Assembly: GCF_001411555.2 (NCBI RefSeq)
Contig: NC_049911.1
Location: 31,531,044-31,595,043, forward strand
From: Juglans regia
Taxonomy: Eukaryota > Streptophyta > Magnoliopsida > Fagales > Juglandaceae
Direction: 5' to 3'
DNA: 64,000 nt
Shown: positions 13,751 to 28,000 of the stretch, piece after piece
How positions within the stretch are numbered: position 1 is the first letter of the stretch
Layout of the letters: each line of letters opens with the position of its first letter
Made by a program: the position numbers and the translations under genes
Notes under the pieces: model-generated
The model's database searches: none
What the model was told of the DNA's origin: nothing
Seen by the model: only the letters and a program-made list of their open reading frames with translations

Positions 13751-13773
13751 TTACTGTTCACGATGAACAGTAA
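13751..13773. repeat. Short palindrome with 10-bp arms
   Basis: TTACTGTTCA, three spacer bases CGA, then TGAACAGTAA. The arms are exact reverse complements. ACAGTAA recurs just downstream, so this may be the end of a degenerate MITE. No function is claimed. Confidence 0.6.
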
Positions 13774-15410
13774 TAAACAGTAAATTATAGGCGCTTTTAA
13801 GGATTGGCCATATATATATATATATGATCAAGGATGGCCAGGCCTCGCCTAATGTGAGATGTAGCACTAATGTACTGAGAATAAAAGTCACAGTTGCTTG
13901 TATATTTCAAATGCATATATAAGACGCTAAATCGTATTAAAAATTTATCTCATGATTTTGCACGCGACAAGTTTTATAACTCGATCGGCTGAATACTGCA
14001 TGAATGGGTCAAATGTCTCTTCTTTTTTACGTGTAAAAATTTTGCGTACAATAAATAGCAAGGTGTGAAATGAGTTTAAAAAAAAAATAAAACTAAAGAA
14101 ATTTAGGAGTGGACGAAAGTATAAGATTATTTTAAGAACAAATCTAAACAATCTCTTTGTAGTCTCTAAAACAACGTAAAATACTATTCCTAGCTTTGCT
14201 TTCCAAAAATATAAAATAATACCCAAACCTTTCCAAAATCTAAAATTTCACTTCAAATATCTAAAAAACCTCAAGTCCCCAAAAATCTTAAAATATATGA
14301 GTTTTTTTAACCCAAATTGTAACATCTAGTTTGGTTAGATAGTTTAGATGAGATATTTTGTTGAAAGTTGAATAAAATATTATTATAATATTAATTTTAA
14401 TATTAATTTTATTTTGAGAATTGAAAATATTATATTTTATATAAGAGTTTATTATATAAGATAAAATGAAATGAAATAAATTAAGACTGTATTTTTATGG
14501 CACAAAAATCTCAAATTTCCACTCTATTTGCCTCTCTCATTTGTTTGTCTTCATAGGTTGTGGTCGTAACTATCTTAAGGCCTAATCCGTGAAAACCCTT
14601 TCTAAAGATTGCCTTCTGGATGAATAAATAATGAGAGAGGCTATAGATCAGACAAGGTGCGAAAGTCATATTTACATCATCCACTAATAATTTAACACGT
14701 GTGTTTCTCACTAAGTTTACAATACATTAATTTCAATAATCTAATAAGCGACTCATTTCCCCTTCTCCTGTCGAAATCTCTATCCCCTCTCTCCTTCTCT
14801 GCTAGCCAGACCAAACCATTTCTCTAAATCTCATTTTCGCTCTCTCCTTAACTTAGAATCTCATTAAATCAGAACATTTCTCCTCCCTTAACATGAACAT
14901 TGCTTCTGGGTTCCATTTAGGAATTTAGTGCAGGGTTCTAAATCTTATTTGAATTTTTTCCCATGGAAATTACTGCAAGATCCAATCTCTCATACTAAGC
15001 TCATCAAAAACTTAATACCCAGCCACTCTTGGTATTTTTCCAAGGGTTTGATCCAAACCTATTAGGGTTCCGAAAAGAGGGAGAATGGAGAAGAAGACAG
15101 GGAGAGGGGAGGAAGGGAGAAGGTAAAGCATTCTGTCAGGGGATAGGGGGATAGAAGAGAAGGGATTCACTAGACCATGTCTATGAATTCCTCTCTTAAA
15201 TCGTGGACGTGACATGTTATGATCAGAAGGCGTAAAATAGCGTTTTACACAAATCCGTTTTGAAGATATTCTCATGAATAATATATTGTTATATATTTAC
15301 TTTCTACACGATATCTCCATTGAGTTTTTTATTAGACGTGGGCTCGTTTAGAGCTGAATTTATTTTTTAACTGGCCTCAACTTCTAAACAAACGTTTTAT
15401 GCAGATTAAA

Positions 15411-15574
15411 GGTTCGTTTGTTTGATGAATTGTTAAATAAAATATATTTTTTAATATTATTTTTATTTAGAAATTTTAAAAAAATTAAATTATTTATTTT
15501 ATTTTATATAAAAATTTTAAAAAATTATAATAATAAGATAAAATTTTTTTAAAATTTTAAAAACAAACTAAGCC
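15411..15574. mobile_element. Tourist-like MITE
   Basis: Starts GGTTCGTTTGTTTG and ends AAACAAACTAAGCC, which are imperfect inverted repeats. The TAAA on the left (15407-15410) is repeated on the right (15575-15578). Ends and AT-rich core match the nested copy at 20451-20640. A TAA-type duplication with GG..CC ends is typical of PIF/Harbinger MITEs. Confidence 0.65.
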
Positions 15575-16789
15575 TAAATTTACTCTAATTTTAAACTCAT
15601 ATAAGCGCCCCCACAACTGACAGACTAGACTTGGTTTCAAGGATTTGAAAGTTGAAAGAGACATTTCACTATTTTTATTATACATTTTGTCTTATTTTTA
15701 AATTAAAAAAATTATAATTAAAAAGGATATAGGTATAAAATAAGTGATCAGCAAATATCTACGCAGACTTTCATTTTTTTACAAGGTTTTGTTTACAGGC
15801 TGCGCCGATTGTAATATAATATGTCAGGTCAACAGCGATAATGGAACCAATAAATTTATAATTTTTTATAATTATATTTAAATACATTTAAATTCATATT
15901 AAATTAATTTTATAAAATTTATTCTAATATTTTAATTTACTACTATTTATAAAAAATTTAATTCAATTCAATATCCAAATGTAATCATAAACTTAATTAA
16001 TTTATGGTATTGGTTAGTATATTAAAAGAAGTGTTATATTTATAAAAATATTTAATAAAAATATATTTATAAATTAATATGATATATTAAATCTATTTTA
16101 TAATAAAAATAATTTTATAATCAACCTAACTCAGTATATTTTTATAAGATATAAAAAATCTCTTATGTGATTTAGCATATATCAATTACCTAGGGCGAAG
16201 CCACAGTCGACATGCATCAAACTTTTTCTGTTTACTGCTAGAAAATCTTGTCTCCTGCCGAGAAAAAAAATATTAACGATTAGAGTCATGTCTCCCACGC
16301 GTGTTAGTTCGTTTAACTTCTAAAAAAGGTTTTTGGAAAAGAAAATCTGCTACTGGATTTCATGCCATTCATAGAACTTAAAAGGGGAAAAAAATATTCC
16401 ATGCCATCCAAATTTGGCTTGTAGTAATCGTGTTCGGTCGTCATTTTCATTGTCTGTGGGCCCGTGGCCAATTTCTTTAGCCTATACAACGCCCGACTTT
16501 TCCCTTACCTCTACCATACTTCAACGTGTCTAACATCTCTCTCTCCCTCTCCATTTTTCAAGAGTTCTGCCTTGTATAAGACTCAAAGGATGAGAACAAA
16601 TGAGCTGAGCAACACCCACACTGGGCCTAAACCTCTCCAACACAAACATTGATTTTCCTTTTGTTTTGTTGTCCTCTGGTTTTCCTAGCCGTCAGTAAAC
16701 GGGTAAGCGTGGGGAAAGAAGACAGTGGGGTGGCTGGGGAAAGATAGAGATTGCTTTGGCTAGTCTTCTTTTTTGGTATTTTTTAAACT

Positions 16790-19723
16790 ATGGAACGGTA
16801 TGAGATTTTGAAAGAAATTGGGTCTGGGAATTTTGGGGTAGCCAAGTTGGTTAAAGATATGTGGACCGGGGAACTCTTTGCTGTTAAGTTTATTGAGAGA
16901 GGCCAGAAGGTCTGCTTCTTCTCTCGAACTTTTCATGTTTTTATTCGTGTATTCCTAAATTTTCAATACGGGTTTTTGCTTTCTGGTTGATTGAGGGCTT
17001 TCGAAAATGTTGCAGATTGATGAACATGTGCAAAGGGAAATCATGAACCACAGATCATTGAAGCATCCTAATATTGTTAGATTCAAAGAGGTATGCAATC
17101 TATTATGCCGATACCATTCCTTCAACATAGTAATAGGGGATATTCTTTGTAGTTCTGGGCGTTCTTTTCAAATAAAAGAACAAAACTTGGTATCTATCTG
17201 AAAAATGATACCCTTTCTTGCTCCCAAGACTTGTTATTTAGCGGATAGATATTCTATACCAATTGCTCTTGGACAGGTCTCCTCAATCGATACCAAAGCG
17301 TATTGCAATTAGCTAGAAACGTGGGCTGTATGTGTAAGAACAATGAAGCTAGTAATCCAGCTGACGATGAAATATAAAATAAAATAAAATGGGATGATAA
17401 ATAGCGATAATAGAAGCCGCTTTTGTCTCCCTTCTCACTCGCTAACTCATTCTTCCCGGACCGAGATGTGGTAGAACTCTTGAATAGTGTAGGTGTGAAT
17501 GATAGATCACCTGGAACTTAGACAAAGTTTCATCCTCAGAATGTTTTTTGGGTTTAATGGGAAGGTGATAAATTATTCCGTCTGAAGCATTTTATGCCGT
17601 TTTAGTAGGATCTTTTTTTGGTTGTTGCCAATTTGCTACGGGGAAGATTTTTTTTTTTTTTTTTTTGGGGGGGGGGTTGTTACTGTCTTTAGTATGGCCA
17701 TTTCTGAATGGGGGGGTTTATTTGAAGACCTTACAGGGATGATTGTTGCAGATTGTGCTAACACCAACACATTTAGCGATAGTAATGGAGTATGCTGCTG
17801 GAGGTGAACTCTTTGGGAGGATATGCAATGCTGGTAGATTTAGCGAGGATGAGGTATTTTTTGGATGTCCCATGAGAGTCTAATCATTCCATAATAAATC
17901 TTAATAGAATATTCGAATTTCATTCCATATGTCTTATTTTCTTTTTGTCCGTTCGTATCAGGCAAGGTTTTTCTTTCAGCAACTGATATCAGGGGTCAGC
18001 TACTGTCATTCAATGGTAAGAACTGTGACTCTTCTTTGTGAGTGTATAAAGGTGTATTGTGACTTATAATGCAAATGGTTATTTACGCATCTATGATCTT
18101 TGATAGTGTTTGATGTAAAGAAATTCATGCAATGCAGCAAATCTGTCATAGAGATCTTAAACTTGAAAATACACTCTTGGATGGCAGCACAGCACCACGT
18201 GTTAAAATATGTGATTTTGGGTACTCAAAGGTAAACAGTCCAACCAAACCCCATCAAACGCTGGTGTTTACTAGCCTTTGATTACAGTTACTTCATGTTG
18301 TAGTCATCTGTCTTCCATTCACAACCAAAGTCTACCGTAGGGACGCCAGCTTACATTGCACCTGAGGTCCTGTCTAAGAAAGAATATGATGGAAAGGTGA
18401 TATTCAGTTCTTTATTCCACCCACCCCGCGGCGGGCAATTCACTGCATTATTATTTATTGCTTATCTTTATGAACTATAGATTGCAGATGTTTGGTCCTG
18501 TGGTGTCACTTTATATGTGATGCTAGTTGGGGCTTATCCATTTGAAGATCCTGATGACCCGAAAAACTTCAGAAAAACAATTGTGGTAATTATTGAGGCA
18601 TAAACTTTTCAACCCTTCCCCCTGTCCTTGTCTTGTTTTCTACCCCTCCTCTGATAAAAGTAGCACCATTAAGCAGGTTAGCTTTTTTCTATTTTGGTGT
18701 TCTAATTTGAATGTATGGCTTATGGCAGCGGATACTTAGCGTCCACTACTCAATTCCCGATTATGTTCGAGTTTCAATGGAATGTAGACATCTTCTATCT
18801 AGGATATTTGTAGCTAACCCCGAAAAGGTAAATGAGGTTCAAATTCATGTCGAATGTTGGTTTCTTGAATGCTACTGACCAGTTTGGCTTAGACAGCCTG
18901 TCTGCCAAATTTGATATAAAATCTGAACTCTTGGAACATTTTTATAAGGGCCTCGTAGTATTCCTCAGACCCAACTATTATTGTAGAAAATCAGAGGCGG
19001 ATTTATAATACGTGTTTTTAAGTGCAGGAGTTTCTTCTATTAGGTCAGTGAACATGCTCATGTTTCAATAGCTAACACACCTCTTATGGTCCTTAGTGAA
19101 TGTTGAGGTTTTGAATATTATCATTCCAATAAATTTATGGTGGAACTGTCAGGTCATAGCTAAATTAGTTTTTTGAGAAATGATAGTTGCAGTCGTGAGT
19201 GTACAAACGCCGTGCAATCACTTTGAAAAAAAGTGAATAAATACGGGACCCACATGAAAATAAATTAATTTTTTAATAGTGAATGTCACTCTTTTTCAAA
19301 ACGACTGCACGTCGTTTGCGCACTCCACGATTATACATAACATTACTCTTAGTTTTTATTGTTGACATGCGGGTAAGCCTGGCAAAATCTCGTGTCATTA
19401 TATGTGTTTAGTTTTCTATTCATAGCCTGTACTTTTCCCCTTTGCAGAGAATAACAATCCCAGAAATTACAAACCACCCGTGGTTCTTGAAGAACTTGCC
19501 TATAGAACTGATGGAAGGTGGAAGCTGGCAGAGCAATGATGTAAATAACCCATCACAGAGCATCGAGGAAGTATCGTCCATTATTCAAGAGGCAAAAAAA
19601 CCTGTCGAGGTCCCCAAGGTTAGTGCGCATATCCTTGGAGGCAGCATGGATCTCGATGACTTGGATGATGATGCAGATCTTGAAGATATAGAAATAAGTG
19701 GCGATTTCGTGTGCCCACTATGA
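16790..19723 (+). CDS. SnRK2: SnRK2 protein kinase, group 2 (SnRK2.7/2.8-like), 9 exons
   Basis: Exons 16790-16909, 17016-17090, 17752-17853, 17962-18015, 18138-18230, 18304-18396, 18481-18585, 18729-18827 and 19448-19723; all junctions are phase 0; 338 residues. SnRK2s are Ser/Thr kinases activated by osmotic stress and, in part, abscisic acid. Visible motifs are the glycine loop GSGNFG (11-16), Lys33 in FAVKFIE, the catalytic loop HRDLKLEN (Asp123), DFG (Asp143) and the activation loop [17 protein letters not shown]. Ser154 and Ser158 in that loop match the two phosphorylated serines of OST1. The C-terminus carries the short SnRK2 box and an acidic [15 protein letters not shown] stretch. 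The acidic, Asp-rich tail without a long ABA box, and the start [20 protein letters not shown], fit the SnRK2.7/2.8 group, which responds weakly to ABA; the group is inferred. A MITE sits in intron 8. Confidence 0.95.
19175..19348. mobile_element. MITE of the 172-bp family in SnRK2 intron 8
   Basis: Starts GAGAAATGATAGTTGCAGTC and ends with the near-complement CGATTATACATAACATTACTC. The inverted repeats are about 60 bases long. TTAGTTTTT flanks both sides, with one extra T on the left, consistent with a 9-bp target duplication. Such a long fold-back could form a hairpin in the pre-mRNA. It does not touch a splice site. Confidence 0.85.
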
Positions 19724-20435
19724 GTGGAAGTGTATAATCTTTCCAGCAGTTGGACAGGACAGAGAGAAGGCCCTGCTTGTGTCACTTGTAGTACTTACTT
19801 TTCATAGTTTTCTCATAAAAGATCTATTATATATGTTTTGCTACTTGGACTTTGAAAGGTCCTCCCTCCTTGCTTTAGCCTTTATGGGGAGGAAGTCTAG
19901 TAAGAATGAGACTCTTTGTGAAAAGTCTTGTATATAATAGCAGACGTGTCCATTGACGTGTGTGCCACCTTGTGGGCATGATTCAGACAACTCCATACCT
20001 GCTTTCAGAGTTTTGTTATCAAGATGTTGAGAATGACTTTCAAATGCAAGAGACAGGACTTTTTTTGTACTCTCCCTCTTTGTTTTGAGACAAGCTGTTA
20101 AGATATAGACACAATTCATGTTGGTTTTGCCATTTGCCGTGATGCACCTGGTTGGGACTTGACATGAGAGACCCTTCCATTAGTGGGACGATGATCCTTT
20201 TTACATCCCAATGGGTTTCGAATATCAAAACTTTATTCATTGAAATTCTTATGCTTATATACTATTTTTAAATATTATTCATTGTTTTTTAATCGTTATT
20301 CTTTCAACATTTCTTAATAAAAAGTTAAATAATTTAGGAATTATTTATTATTTTTCACTTATCTATCAATCACTTAATCCTATATTAACGACGAAAAAAG
20401 TAATCATGTGTAACTTGTATAACTATTCTTTTAAA

Positions 20436-20800
20436 GAGTAATGCTACTTAGGCTTCGTTTGGAACCACAATTCCTCTCAACTCATCATTACAACTTTTTC
20501 AAATCTCAATATAAAATATAATAAACAATTCAACTTTTTCAAATCTCAAAATAATAATAATAATAATAAATAATATTCTAACAATATTTTTTTATCTCAA
20601 CTCAACTCAATTCAACTCACTTCAACATCCAAACGCAACCTTACAGTTGTGAAGTGTGCAAGTGCCTTACAATCTTTTAAAAAAAAAATGGAGTCTATTA
20701 TTAAAAAATTATTATTTTTATGTATATTTTATATTTACTTATTTTTTTTAAAAAGATTTTGCAGCACTTATAGACTTTACGATTGCAAATATCATTTCTC
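20436..20800. mobile_element. 172-bp family MITE split by a Tourist-like insert
   Basis: Begins GAGTAATGCTACTTA and ends AAATATCATTTCTC, the two ends of the 172-bp family. A perfect 9-bp duplication TCTTTTAAA flanks it (20427-20435 and 20801-20809). Its 365 bases include a 190-bp insert plus a 3-bp duplication; 365 minus 193 is 172, the length of the intact copy at 30593-30764. Confidence 0.9.
20451..20640. mobile_element. Tourist-like MITE nested in another MITE
   Basis: Ends GGCTTCGTTTGGA and TCCAAACGCAACC form inverted repeats. The 3-bp TTA at 20448-20450 is repeated at 20641-20643. The core is an AT-rich run with CTCAACTCA motifs at each side. TTA duplication and GG..CC ends indicate the PIF/Harbinger (Tourist) type. 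It must be younger than the element it interrupts. Confidence 0.88.
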
Positions 20801-20950
20801 TCTTTTAAAAGAGTATTAATTCTTCGGTGCGTTGATGCACTGCGTTTTATCCTTTAATTACTTTTGTTGTATCGTTCAAATTATACATCGGGGTAGGGTA
20901 CAAAGGAGAAAAATGTTAGCAACTAAAGTACTATTATATTATCGTGTCAC

Positions 20951-20956
20951 TGGGCC
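20951..20956 (+). promoter_or_regulatory. Site II element (TGGGCC)
   Basis: TGGGCC about 290 bases upstream of the eS6 ATG. Site II motifs bind TCP factors and are frequent in plant ribosomal-protein promoters. Confidence 0.5.
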
Positions 20957-21044
20957 TGAGAACTCGTTATATGGACCGAGCTCACCATTGTTCTCTGCCC
21001 TCTATAGTTGTGGACTACATTTGTTATTATTGGGTTGTACCTTT

Positions 21045-21050
21045 GGCCCA
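21045..21050 (-). promoter_or_regulatory. Second site II element (GGCCCA)
   Basis: GGCCCA, the reverse complement of TGGGCC, lies about 75 bases upstream of the telo-box in the eS6 promoter. The pair plus telo-box matches the arrangement described for Arabidopsis ribosomal-protein genes. Confidence 0.6.
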
Positions 21051-21123
21051 ACAAATACTCAAATCATTCTTAAAAATAATACAAATAAATAAAGAGTGGC
21101 TCCGAGGCCGAGCGCATTGTACA

Positions 21124-21132
21124 AAACCCTAA
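21124..21132 (+). promoter_or_regulatory. Telo-box (AAACCCTAA) of the eS6 gene
   Basis: AAACCCTAA lies 106 bases upstream of the eS6 ATG, probably at or near the transcription start. Telo-boxes act with site II elements to drive ribosomal-protein genes in dividing cells. Confidence 0.7.
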
Positions 21133-21237
21133 AATCAGTTCCAAGAAGGCAGTTGCTCTTTCTCGCCTTCGTTTACAGCCGCCTCTGCTGCCTCGACTCG
21201 TCCCTAGCCCCGTACTCCGGAGTTTCTCTATTCGAAG

Positions 21238-23933
<2,696 letters not shown>

Positions 23934-25012
23934 GGGCTCGTTTATCTCTTTGAGCGCGGGTCCATGCTTTCCTCAAGTCTTTAAATTTTGGTTAGAAGTC
24001 GAATATAAATGAAATTTCTAATTTGTTTTTTCCATTTCTGAAATACTTTGTTATGATTGCCGTGTTTGTTTGAGTCGTCTTTGTTTCTGCTTTGCTCGAT
24101 GGATGTTTTCATCATTTTGACAGAATGGAGGTTTTCGATTGTTGCATCGTAATTTTCTTCTTTAATTTATCATTTTTTTATATGCTCTGGCTGATCGTAG
24201 ATGCTACCTTGTTCTTTCTACATTGTTTTACCGAATAGTTATGAATTCACATAATCTAATAACTCATCCAAAAGAGTCGTGTACCTCTTCAAAAGAGGTG
24301 CCACAAATGAAGCACTAGGCCATTGATGAGATGGTCAAATCATTCCGTTGTCAAAGGAATCCTAATATCTAAAATTTTAAAAATCTCTCATTTCATTATT
24401 ACAATTTTTTTAAATTTCTCCATTAAATAAAATAAATAATCTAATTTTTTCAAATATTAAAATAAAAATAATATTAAAAAATATATTTTAATAATATTTT
24501 ATTTTATTTTTTAATTTTAATTTTAACTCATCTCTAAAAACGAGAGAATTGTCCAAATTTGATTGGCTAGTCAGTGTCCCAAACATGATTTTGACTTGCA
24601 TGCAGTTAGATAGGATTATGTGACACTGTCAAGGCTGTATCAGCTTCATGTCTCCCCATACTGCAAGTGTTTTTTTTTTTTGGATTTGACGAAGTCTAGA
24701 GCATATTCCTAGCATTGCAAATGCTTTTGTTGTCTAATTTCTCATTTTGAATGATCCCGGGGTGCGATAAAAATAAACGAAAAACTCTATAAGCAGAGAA
24801 TGTAATAAATATAGTAATACTATATATGTATCTTAGTTTCGTTTTAAAATAAATTACCAAGTAAATTAAAGAATGAGGTGAAGAGACCCATCATACGATA
24901 AAATACAATATTGTCTCAAAAGGAACGATTATTGTGCCTGAATGAAATCTATTTGTATTAGAGAGGACGGACTGACTACGATCATGGAGTTAGATATGGA
25001 TACAGACAGCGA
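23934..25012. other. Convergent spacer between eS6 and JMJ21 genes
   Basis: The 3' UTRs of the two convergent genes flank about 1 kb of AT-rich DNA. A stretch at roughly 24355-24548 resembles the core of the Tourist-like family (alternating A/T blocks ending AACTCATCTCTAAAAACGAG). No exon is supported. Confidence 0.6.
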
Positions 25013-28000
25013 TCAGGGAAAGCCGTCGTAAGTATTTAACTCGCCCCATACTGCCAGCTCAACCTCTTCCCATGACTTGGCAGTTCTGAGTTCCTTCCAT
25101 AAACCAAAGATAGCTCCCAAAATATTCTCCTCATGCAAAATACAATAGCACCTATATGCAAGGAAACATCCAAATGAATCCCACCACTATAAATATGAGG
25201 TTATTTAATTATGCAGACATGTTTACTTACATGACAAGGTATGATAGTCGTCCGAGTTTATCACCACCCTCCACCGATTCATGCAGTGGCATTCTTCTGA
25301 GAGGAAGTTTGTAGCTATTCAAAAATTGTTTAAGGAGACTCTGATCACCTCTAAATATATCTAAATATATGGGGATCAAGTCCAAAATGGGATCACCTGC
25401 AAATAAATTAGAGAATCAGATTTGAGATTAATAAACACCATCTTTTTATTTTTATATTTTCAATTCACAAGATAGACCATCTTGAAGTTTCATAGCCACA
25501 TGACTCTACACAACCCTAAAGACTTCCATTATACCATCGGAGAATAGTTAAATTTAGTACATTCTTTTCCCCCAATGATCAACCTCCCTGCCACAGAACC
25601 ATCCTTTCCCCCCAATAATAACAGTGGTCTCATGCTATCAGGACCATACTTGGCTTTATGCTAATGAAGGTAGAGAAGCCTAGACAAGTGACTAGGACTA
25701 ATGAACAGCAGTAAATGATGAACTATAAATGAATAAGAGAAAGCTCTAACCTGAAGAAAGATCACTGAAATCAAGGATGTGGCTAGGACTCCACGAGTCT
25801 CCCATTCGACCATCATCATAGCCATTCTTAGAGCCATCATCCACCCCGCCAGCATCTTTCGCACTTTCACCCGAGCATAAAGGAACTGACCTCGACTCCA
25901 TGTGAATATTATCATCCATAATATCCGAATGTATCCAAGAGCAAGGGTTACCAACTTTATTTACACCATTTTTGCCCTGAAGTGGAATAAAGTAGGACTT
26001 AAAAGGACTAAATATACTTTCATCACAAACATATACTAACATATCAAAGGACATTTTGATTTAAAAAAATGTCTTTAACAATCTATTGGTGGGATGGGCA
26101 AGAGACCTCATTTATATCAAGCAACTTGGAAAAATCATCCAGGATGTATTCATCAACTTTCTCTATCAGTGTGTTCGGAATCGGATCTCCCCTACAAAGG
26201 GCAACAAAAGAATATCAGAGGTTTCTCACAATAAGCTGTATAATGCCATAATACAAAATGCATAAATGTAGCTTAATTTTCATACTGATATATAAATCAG
26301 CATTATCTTAAGGACACAGATTCAATAAACAGAGATCAGTTGTAATTAAAAACTAATCCTTAAGCAGTAAAGGATAAATAGCTTGCAAATCACAGCACAA
26401 TACGCATGCATTGTTACTGCAAAAACCATGCCTTAAAAAAACCCAGGCTCTTGCTCGGCATATCAGCGAAAGAAAGAAAACATAGGTATGCCTGTACAGC
26501 TCGCAGCTGATGAATGTTATTCAGACGTAACTATCTCAATATATAATTAACGACCCCTACAGCAAGAGATTATTCAGTCGACTAACCTTTTCCAAGAGAA
26601 TCCACTAAAGCAGACTTACAACCCTCAAGAATATACAGAATAATGATCGGATCTGAACACCCTTGGTCAAATAGAGCATAACTTATTTAAAAATCATGTT
26701 TTGAAGCATGATCTCGCAGTTAGTAACACAATTAATATTGTGTTTGGAACTCACAAGGTTAACCAAAACGTCTTTATTTCAGCTAAAGTTGGGAGTTCAA
26801 AACACAAATTTGAACTCACAAGGTTAACCAAAACGTCTTTACTGAATAATTCTGGAACCGTAGCCTTTTTTTCAACTGAACCAAATCTTTTTCACAAAGC
26901 CCCACGGACAGTGTTTAATCATTACTAGATACGGGAGTCTGAACATCTAGTAATGAGTTATGAGGGCATAGGATTGTCCAACATGACAACCTCCAAAAAC
27001 CAAACACACTCTTGGTCTCAGCATCCAGCATAGGCTCTAGGTGTCTGATACAATCGTCTTTGCCTCTCAATTTTGGTATTTCTTCATTATTTGTTAATAA
27101 CAGTTGTAGATATATGTTCTTCTGTGAAAGGCATAGGCATACCATTTAGACAAGCGGCTTGTTACATCCTTCTTCTTCCTGATTAATGTTCTGACAAAAA
27201 TTTCCCATTCTGCTGGAGCATTTGACTTACTAGGCACAACCTCCATACAGCTGTTAGTGTAGGTCAATTCCAAGTCCTTTCCGATATCTGGAAAAATTAA
27301 ATAATTAAAAGGTGGAAGGGGCAAGAGATGAAGCTGACGGAGCTGCTCTCCCAGAAAAGAAGCTAAGCTTAGTGTATCCTCCCATGACAATCTCTCTCTC
27401 CTGCGAAGATAACAGAATGAAGTTGAGTCCAATCAGTTGGAACTATGCTGCTTTTCACACATCTTAAAATCCAAAATTTCACTGCCTTTTTTTTTTTACA
27501 AAAAATAAAAAATATATTGTTCATGGTAACTTACAATTGAGCAAAAATCTTGCCTTTGCATCGTTTTGTAATAATATATGGCCATATCATCATGCATCCT
27601 GCTGAACTAATTGATTCATGAATTGAAGTTGCCGCTTTTCTATATTCAAATTGTTGCTTGCTCCATAAACCAAAAGCATATCCATCTAATTCACACTTTT
27701 CTGGAATAAGATTGCTCTTAGCAATCACATCCGGAACTCCTTTGCCATCCCAAGGAACAACTGTATAAGACCCATTTTCAAGGTAAAGAATCCCACTAGC
27801 CAGAACATCAGGAATGTGCTTCTTCAGATGGGAGTTGACTTTACGTACTAGATTGTAAAACTCAAGCTGTTGAATGCAATAAAATCATTAGATGCATGAA
27901 AAAAAAAAGTTCAACTTCAAAAGAAAATGTAAGACCATACCTCAGTGCCTAAACCATACATTGAAGCTTCCAGCCCTCCTTCAACAAAAATTTTGACTAC

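Larger units (their letters stand above)
11434..16789. other. AT-rich spacer with repeats
   Basis: About 5.4 kb without a supported exon. It holds a long (AT)n run (12185-12238) and AT-rich MITE-like stretches around 12590-12870, 12890-13090 and 14325-14490. It also has a short perfect-arm palindrome (13751-13773) and a Tourist-like MITE (15411-15574). The last 350 bases, with CT-rich tracts, are the probable promoter and leader of the SnRK2 gene. Confidence 0.6.
19724..21237. other. Spacer between SnRK2 and eS6 genes
   Basis: The left 250 bases are the probable SnRK2 3' UTR. A nested pair of MITEs fills 20436-20800. The right 300 bases form the eS6 promoter, with two site II elements and a telo-box. 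No coding exon is supported. Confidence 0.65.

Noticed and set aside
16464..16652. Small open frame just upstream of the SnRK2 ATG
   Set aside because: Low-complexity and Ser/Thr-rich with no family match. It could be a uORF if the leader is long, but nothing in the sequence supports translation.
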